From: SIG299 sp045531895
GTDB taxonomy: Bacteria > Bacillota > Clostridia > Lachnospirales > Lachnospiraceae
Reading direction: 5' to 3'
Length of the DNA stretch: 64,000 bases
Assembly (NCBI GenBank): GCA_045531895.1
Contig: JAZSEW010000025.1
Span: 6,970 to 70,969 of the forward strand
The translations under genes and the position numbers were made by a program. Below are positions 63,905 through 64,000 of the stretch, in pieces. Under the pieces are notes generated by a model, which searched no databases, was not told where the DNA came from, and saw nothing but the letters and a program-made list of their open reading frames with translations. Each line of letters opens with the position of its first letter. Position 1 is the stretch's first letter.

Positions 63905-64000
63905 GGGGCTGTCGGTTAATGTGAAAAATTAACCGCTTCATCCCGTAAACCAACAACCCCAACAGGAATCAATGTTTTTCAGACATTGTATCTTCCTGTT
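63905..64000 (-). other. Structured stretch: minus-strand terminator or 3' end of an RNA
   Basis: Read on the minus strand, GGGGTTGT pairs with ACAGCCCC (one G-U pair) and leads into TTTTATTATTT, a good terminator. Inside it is a second hairpin CGGTTAAT/ATTAACCG. Upstream on that strand lies AACAGGAA/TTCCTGTT enclosing CAATGT/ACATTG. A gene or RNA beyond the right edge may end here; a transposon end is an alternative. Confidence 0.4.

Noticed and set aside
63905..64000. Insertion-sequence end (GGGGCTGTC resembles some IS1182-type termini)
   Set aside because: Only one end is in view, no transposase is seen, and the paired arms fit a minus-strand terminator equally well.

Overview
This window looks like chromosome from a low-to-mid GC, endospore-forming Gram-positive of the class Clostridia, most likely a Lachnospiraceae gut bacterium. 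The evidence is a spoIIAA-spoIIAB-sigF operon followed by spoVA genes, a T-box leader in front of valS, Gram-positive style sigma-A promoters and AGGAGG ribosome sites, a SecD-SecF fusion, plant-glycan hydrolases of the gut type (GH127, GH35, GH28), and several families I know mainly from Lachnospiraceae. I see no tRNA, rRNA, CRISPR array, transposase or phage gene.

Layout. (1) 1-2126: an edge-cut FkbM-type methyltransferase on the minus strand, divergent from a MATE exporter. (2) 2195-24127: a long plus-strand exopolysaccharide locus. It starts with a PqqD-like protein, then follows the Gram-positive Pel order: an epimerase-like domain fused to PelD, PelE, a DUF2194-like surface protein where PelA would sit, PelF and PelG. 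A decoration/export set follows: DUF2304, GT4, GT2, two DUF4832-type proteins around a polytopic membrane protein, a Stealth phosphotransferase, and a flippase fused to a nucleotidyltransferase. The locus closes with a separately promoted 120-residue protein with a peptide-leader-like N-terminus, and an ABC exporter. PelD keeps the RxxD c-di-GMP site, so synthesis is probably gated by c-di-GMP. The PqqD, nucleotidyltransferase, small protein and exporter together are the best candidate for an undescribed system.

(3) 24166-35516: sbcD-sbcC, a 1203-residue GH127-membrane helix-GH25 fusion, mutY and secDF. (4) 35615-44352: six uncharacterised envelope/cytoskeleton-like proteins, including a very large DUF5717-like protein and an Hsp70/actin-fold DUF5716-like protein. 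(5) 44380-47470: promoter, T-box and valS. (6) 47611-52709: a 44-residue small protein, a zinc-ribbon/TPR membrane protein, then the spoIIA operon, a small membrane ORF and spoVAA-VAB-VAC. (7) 52748-55030: a DUF1538 transporter paired with a tandem PII-like protein. (8) 55083-59732: cytoplasmic GH35, an AraC regulator and GH28, a plant-polysaccharide utilisation group. (9) 59812-64000: DUF1846 protein (minus strand), a GlsB-type small membrane protein, a glycerophosphodiesterase, a coiled-coil membrane protein and a highly structured stretch at the right edge.

Three short leaders (before the genes at 36467, 47820 and 49392) share one layout: an early GGAGG-like tract, an anti-Shine-Dalgarno tract, a GC hairpin, then the real ribosome site. 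Two are near-identical with a compensatory base-pair change. They look like translation-controlling RNA elements or a small mobile repeat carrying a ribosome site. All family names are from reading the sequence; no database search was run.
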